The notes beneath the pieces are model-generated. The model saw only the letters and a list, made by a program, of their open reading frames with translations, was not told the DNA's origin and made no database searches. Shown one piece after another: positions 5,174 through 8,428 of a DNA stretch of 8,428 nucleotides (within the stretch, counting starts at the first letter, position 1; every line of letters starts with the position of its first letter). A program made the position numbers and the translations under genes. Source of the stretch: Desulfobacteraceae bacterium (lineage in GTDB: Bacteria > Desulfobacterota > Desulfobacteria > Desulfobacterales > Desulfosalsimonadaceae). The stretch spans positions 1 to 8,428 of the forward strand of contig DAIEHU010000097.1 of assembly GCA_027353395.1 (NCBI GenBank), in the 5' to 3' direction.

Positions 5174-6388
5174 GTGGTCCGGCCCCATGCCCTGAATCTG
5201 GACCGGCGGATGCATGAAAATCCGGATTACCTGCCCTGGGATCTGGTGGAGAAAATCAATGACTGGGGATTGTACACCATGTGGATTCCCAAAATCTTCA
5301 GGGGCCAGGGCTACAACATGCCGTCCATGTGCTATTTCGTGGAGGAAATCGCATCCGTCCGTCTTGCCATCGCCAACCTCATCGGCGTGCATTACCTGGG
5401 CGTCCGCACCCTCACCTCCACCTGGAATATGCGGCTCATCAACCACATCTGCCGGGAGATACAGCTCGGCGAAAAAAATCACACCCCCTGCCTGGTTTCC
5501 CTTGCCATTACGGAACCTGGGGCCGGCACGGATGTGGAGGAAACCGATTTGCTCGATAAGGGCAATATCACCTGCCATGCCGAAAAAGTGCCGGGCGGAT
5601 ATAAGCTTAACGGCACCAAAATTTTTATTTCAAACGGACACTTGTCCACCTGGCACATGGTGATCGCCTATTCCGATCTGGAAAAGCCCGCCGATAAAAT
5701 AGTGGTGCTGGCGGTCAAAACCGGGACGCCCGGTTTCGCATTCGGACGCAAGGAACGCAAAATGGGCCAAAAGGCCTGTCCGGCCAGCGAACTCATTTTT
5801 AAGGACTGCTTTGTGGCGGATGAATTTGTGTGTCTGGATCCGGAACAGGTGGCGGAACAGGTGGCGGCAAGCCGGCGATCCCCGCGAGAAATTTACATGC
5901 AGATGATCGATTATGTGGTGTCCGCCACCCGGGCCGGGGTCGGGGCCTTCGCCACGGGCGCGGCAAGGGGCGCGTTTGAAACGGCCCTGGAATTCGTGTC
6001 CCAAACCGTTGTGGCCGGAAAACCCCTCATCAATCATGAGTGGGCCCAGTGTATGCTTGCCGAAATGTACAAGAACGTGGCCATGTCCCGGCTCACCTAT
6101 GTGGAAACCAATTACGCCAATGGGTTGTACGGATCATTCCGGGATCTCCAGAAAAAGCCCATGTATTATTATTACCGGCTCATGCCGTTGAAATGGCTGG
6201 ATAAATTCGCGCCTTCGCTCCTTAACAAACCGGTCATGACCCGTCTGGCCCGCAAGACCCAGATGGACGGGCAGACGGATGATGAAATTCACCGCTTCCA
6301 TCGAAGGGCTGGTGGCGTTTCCCGGCACCGCCGCTTATGTGGCATCCAAACATGCGGTGGTAGGGCTTTCCAACACGCTCCGGCTTGA
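5174..6388 (+). pseudogene. acyl-CoA dehydrogenase, truncated at both ends
   Basis: The ORF encodes 404 residues, of which about the first 372 are a flavin acyl-CoA dehydrogenase core. Recognised parts are the N-terminal helices (LPWDLVEKINDWGLYTM), LAITEPGAGTD (110-120, FAD/substrate loop), GGYKLNGTKIFISNG (141-155), KMGQKACPASELIFKDC (197-213), and SATRAGVGAFATGAARGAFE (250-269). Homology begins upstream of the GTG at 5174 (ARKFNEEVVRP from 5153), with about 20 initial residues missing. The final ~60-80 residues are gone, including the usual IYEGTNQ region that carries the catalytic Glu in most family members. After about 6287 the frame reads out-of-frame short-chain dehydrogenase sequence until 6388. 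GAGGAA directly abuts the GTG, a poor initiation site. Activity is unlikely. It belongs to the same ancestral acyl-CoA operon as its neighbours. Confidence 0.8.
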
Positions 6389-6698
6389 GGGCAAAAACTT
6401 AGGGATCAAGGTCAGCGCGGTCTGTCCCGGACACATCAAAACCGCCATTTTCAACGATTCGAAAATGGTCAATATCGACCGGGAAAAAGTCCTCGAAGCA
6501 TTGGCCAAAATCCCCGGCATCACGCCGGAGGAATGCGCTGTGGAGAGACTGAAAGGGGTGGAAAAAAACAAGGGCATGATCGTCATCACTGCATTTGCGA
6601 AAATCCTCTACCTGCTTCAGCGGCTCAGCCCGGATCTGTCCATGAAGCTCATGTCGTTTGACCTGAAACGGCTGAGGGATGCCAGAATTAGAAAATAA
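6279..6698 (+). pseudogene. short-chain dehydrogenase/reductase, 3' fragment
   Basis: The 139-codon ORF carries the C-terminal half of an NAD(P)-dependent short-chain dehydrogenase. TASIEGLVAFPGTAAYVASKH (5-25) holds the catalytic Ser7, Tyr20 and Lys24 (YxxxK). LEGKNLGIKVSAVCPGHIKT (36-55) is the usual strand and PG motif after the active site. The Rossmann TGxxxGIG nucleotide-binding half, about 130-140 residues, is absent. Homology starts at about 6288-6294, exactly where the acyl-CoA dehydrogenase homology ends in another frame. The two ATG codons at 6279 and 6282 belong to acyl-CoA dehydrogenase sequence and have no clear ribosome binding site. A protein without its cofactor domain should be inactive. 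The C-terminus looks complete. Confidence 0.8.
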
Positions 6699-6717
6699 AG
6701 GGCTTAAAACATGCCCT
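6699..6717. terminator. candidate bidirectional terminator
   Basis: AGGGC (6699-6703) and GCCCT (6713-6717) form a 5-bp stem around a 9-nt loop in the 50-nt gap between the convergent short-chain dehydrogenase fragment and rlmN. On the minus strand it is followed by TTATTTTC, a weak T-rich tail fitting a terminator for rlmN. The stem is short, so this is tentative. Confidence 0.4.
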
Positions 6718-6748
6718 GATATCCGTCCAACGCGATGGAGGAAAATGG

Positions 6749-7798
6749 TCAGGAGCCCGAGCGTCTTCCGTCTTTTGCCAGGGACGCCCCAAGCTGGCCG
6801 CAGGCGGCCATCACCTTCCGGCCACGGGACTGGCGGATGCGGACAAAGATGTTTCTCTCCACCAGCCGGTCGCGGAACCCTATCATCTCCGCATCGTCCG
6901 GCGCGGTAAAGGGAGAATCGTCCGCCCCGTTATAGGCGATCAGATTGACCCTGGCCGGCAGTCCCTCCAGAAACACGGCCAGCCGGTCCGCGTCCTCAAT
7001 GGAATCGTTGACCCCGGCCAGCAGCACATACCCGATGAGGATAAAATCCCGTTTGTTTGCGGGAAACGCCATGAGGGCGTCCTTTAATTGGGCCAGGGGG
7101 TATTTACGGTTGATGGGCATGAGCCGGCTGCGAAGCGCATCCGTCACCGCGTTCAAGGATACGGCCAGACGCAGGTGGGCGGGCCTGATCGCGGCCAGCC
7201 GCCGGATGCCGTCCCCATGGCCGGCGGTGGAAACAGAAACATGGTTGGGAGGGATGGAAAGCCCCCGCTGGTCGATCATCACCCGTACCGCCTGGATGAC
7301 GGCGTCGAGATTGTCCATGGGCTCGCCCATGCCCATAAATACAATATTATCAACGGCATGATGAAGCAAAAACCGGGCCGCCCATACCTGCCAAACGATC
7401 TCCGAAACCGTGAGATTGCGCACAAACCCCATGCTCCCGGTGACGCAGAATCTGCATCCCATCTGGCATCCCACCTGGGACGACACGCACAGGGTGGTGC
7501 GGCCCTGTGTGGGAATGATCACGGACTCCACCACGCAGCCGTCGGTTAACGCGGTGGCGAATTTCACCACTTCCCCGTCATCGATGCGGGATTGGATGCG
7601 ACAGGCGGGAGTCCGCATGTCTCCGGCGATTTTTCCGGCAAGCGCGAAAGACGCCGCAAACTCCGGTGCATGAGTAAACGTTTCGTTGCCGTTTTTAAAG
7701 ATCTCCCGGTAAAGAGCGGCGGCGTGAAACATGCCTTTGCCGTACCGGCGGCCGAATTCGTCGGCAAGTTCCCCGCAGGTTAATCCAAATACATCCAC
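6749..7798 (-). CDS. rlmN: 23S rRNA (adenine-C2)-methyltransferase RlmN-type radical SAM enzyme
   Basis: A 349-residue radical SAM protein of the RlmN/Cfr family, close to the usual RlmN length. RlmN methylates C2 of A2503 in 23S rRNA and A37 of some tRNAs. The [4Fe-4S] ligands are C111, C115 and C118 in CQMGCRFC. The two mechanistic cysteines are C104 (TLCVSSQVGC) and the methyl-carrying C333 (AACGQLG). FMGMGEPMDN (154-163) and LAVSLNAVTDALRSRLMPIN (211-230) are the SAM-binding and core strands. Some motifs deviate from common RlmN: GEPMD for GEPLL, STAGHGDGI for STSGV, SLN for SLH. This may be a divergent clade. The start is GTG at 7798, supported by AAAAGGA with a 6-nt spacer. The nearby ATG at 7794 is out of frame. 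The gene is convergent with the broken operon and divergent from the DUF3786 gene. Confidence 0.87.
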   Translation of the reverse strand: MDVFGLTCGELADEFGRRYGKGMFHAAALYREIFKNGNETFTHAPEFAASFALAGKIAGDMRTPACRIQSRIDDGEVVKFATALTDGCVVESVIIPTQGRTTLCVSSQVGCQMGCRFCVTGSMGFVRNLTVSEIVWQVWAARFLLHHAVDNIVFMGMGEPMDNLDAVIQAVRVMIDQRGLSIPPNHVSVSTAGHGDGIRRLAAIRPAHLRLAVSLNAVTDALRSRLMPINRKYPLAQLKDALMAFPANKRDFILIGYVLLAGVNDSIEDADRLAVFLEGLPARVNLIAYNGADDSPFTAPDDAEMIGFRDRLVERNIFVRIRQSRGRKVMAACGQLGASLAKDGRRSGS

Positions 7799-7982
7799 AG
7801 CATATCCTTTTAAAATAATCCGGTCTCAGGGCCTGTTTCCGGCGATGGCGGTTCAGGGCACACGCTTGAAATCCATACAATAGATGGCTGATTTAATCGA
7901 ATGGTTTTTCAGGATTGAATAAATTGTAACAGTCAGATACGATTGACTCCATGTAAAAAAGTCAACCGGAGCATAAACTGAA
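7799..7982. promoter_or_regulatory. divergent intergenic region with candidate promoter and half-sites
   Basis: The 184 nt between rlmN and the DUF3786 gene hold a candidate rightward sigma-70-like promoter: TTGAAT (7915-7920), 17 nt, TACGAT (7938-7943). Overlapping it are three AGTCA-type half-sites in alternating orientation: AGTCA (7931-7935), TGACT (7944-7948) and AGTCA (7960-7964). The last two extend to TTGACT and AGTCAA, 11 nt apart. Their position over the presumed -10 would suit a repressor. This is read by eye and tentative. Confidence 0.3.
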
Positions 7983-8428
7983 ATGGAGCCATCTCAAAAA
8001 GAATTGTTCAGGTGGGCCGATCAGATCCCGGCGGCCTTATGGACCGGCCTGCGGAATCGTTCTCCCCGGCAAGCGGCGGAGGCGGTTGGCGCGGCATGGG
8101 ACGGGCTGGTATTTAAGGTGCTCATGATCGGGATTGATTATACCATTGATCCCGGCAATCAAAGAATCACAAGGACTCGCCAAGCCGATCACCGGGTCAG
8201 TTTTCAGACCGCTGTTGTGCTTCTCTCCGCCCTGGCCAATTCCAAAGGGGTGCCGCCCAGCGGCCGGATGGCTGTGCCCCAGGAACTTCCCGGCGGCCGG
8301 ATGTTCTTCACCGGCGCCCACGCTCTTGCCGTTGGACCGCTTGCCAAAAATTTCGAAAAGGATCCAGGCCGCTTAATCAAGCGCGCCCTTGGATTCGGCG
8401 GTGAAATGATCGAGGGAGCCGACGCTGC
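7983..8428 (+). CDS. DUF3786 family protein (partial, runs off right end)
   Basis: An open frame of 148 codons from the ATG at 7983 to the window edge, preceded by GGAG with an 11-nt spacer. The sequence matches the DUF3786 pattern as I know it: an early tryptophan-rich helix (FRWADQIPAALW, 9-20), the W-DGLVFKVLMIGIDYTIDPG strand block (39-58), a helix where family members carry an iLLhYL motif (TAVVLLSALANSKG, 76-89), and the F/V-x-ELPGGRMFFTGAH segment (98-113). The function of the family is unknown. It occurs mainly in anaerobes, often near corrinoid or one-carbon genes, but no such neighbour is visible here. There is no signal peptide or membrane segment, so it is probably cytoplasmic. 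Confidence 0.78.
   Translation, partial: MEPSQKELFRWADQIPAALWTGLRNRSPRQAAEAVGAAWDGLVFKVLMIGIDYTIDPGNQRITRTRQADHRVSFQTAVVLLSALANSKGVPPSGRMAVPQELPGGRMFFTGAHALAVGPLAKNFEKDPGRLIKRALGFGGEMIEGADA

Noticed and set aside
5174..6698. A genuine new multidomain fusion of nitroreductase, acyl-CoA dehydrogenase and SDR
   Set aside because: The three segments are in different frames, each lacks essential parts (FMN fold, catalytic end, Rossmann half), and no single ORF joins them. Deletion or misassembly is simpler.
7695..7880. 61-codon minus-strand ORF overlapping the rlmN start
   Set aside because: It overlaps the first 100 nt of rlmN in another frame, has no recognisable sequence, and the rlmN GTG start has the better ribosome binding site.
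1..8428. CRISPR array, tRNA or rRNA gene
   Set aside because: No regularly spaced direct repeats, no tRNA-like cloverleaf with a TTCGANNC arm in context, and no conserved rRNA segment were seen on reading both strands.

Overview
The window looks like a chromosomal piece of an anaerobic, sulfate-reducer-type bacterium (Desulfobacterota). The clues are moderate-to-high GC in genes, a fatty-acid/acyl-CoA style cluster (SCP2-type thiolase, TetR regulator, nitroreductase, acyl-CoA dehydrogenase, short-chain dehydrogenase), and a DUF3786 protein, a family I associate with anaerobes of this kind. The taxon is an inference; no rRNA or marker gene is present.

Left edge (1-598): AT-rich, with no intact gene. 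On the minus strand at about 207-372 lie the decayed last residues of a tyrosine recombinase with integron-integrase (IntI) signatures: DIRTV, a DVKT-MIYTH block with the nucleophile tyrosine, and an SPLDGLLNE-like tail visible after one frameshift. Beyond its 3' end, 25-191 is packed with nested inverted repeats built on GCATAAY/RTTATGC arms, followed on the minus strand by GTTAGCC, a GGAG ribosome binding site and an ATG running off the window. This may be the remains of an integron platform with its attachment region and the start of a first cassette. It is the most interesting part of the window.

599-2620: a compact three-gene minus-strand operon of an AlkD-like DNA glycosylase, a DUF4442/hotdog thioesterase-like protein, and a secreted, probably outer-membrane beta-barrel protein. 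Spacings are 19 and 8 nt.

2621-2865: divergent intergenic region carrying a perfect 9-2-9 palindrome, probably a TetR-type operator.

2866-6698: plus-strand lipid/acyl-CoA cluster. The thiolase and the TetR regulator look intact. After them come three gene fragments joined end to end: the first 68 codons of a nitroreductase, an acyl-CoA dehydrogenase lacking its first ~20 and last ~60-80 residues (including the catalytic-base region), and the last ~135 codons of a short-chain dehydrogenase. Each junction changes frame. This implies at least two deletions that collapsed a longer beta-oxidation-like operon, or a mis-assembly.

6749-8428: a convergent rlmN-type radical SAM 23S rRNA methyltransferase (GTG start) and, divergent from it, a DUF3786 protein cut by the right window end. 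Their shared 184-bp intergenic region holds a candidate promoter and AGTCA/TGACT inverted half-sites.
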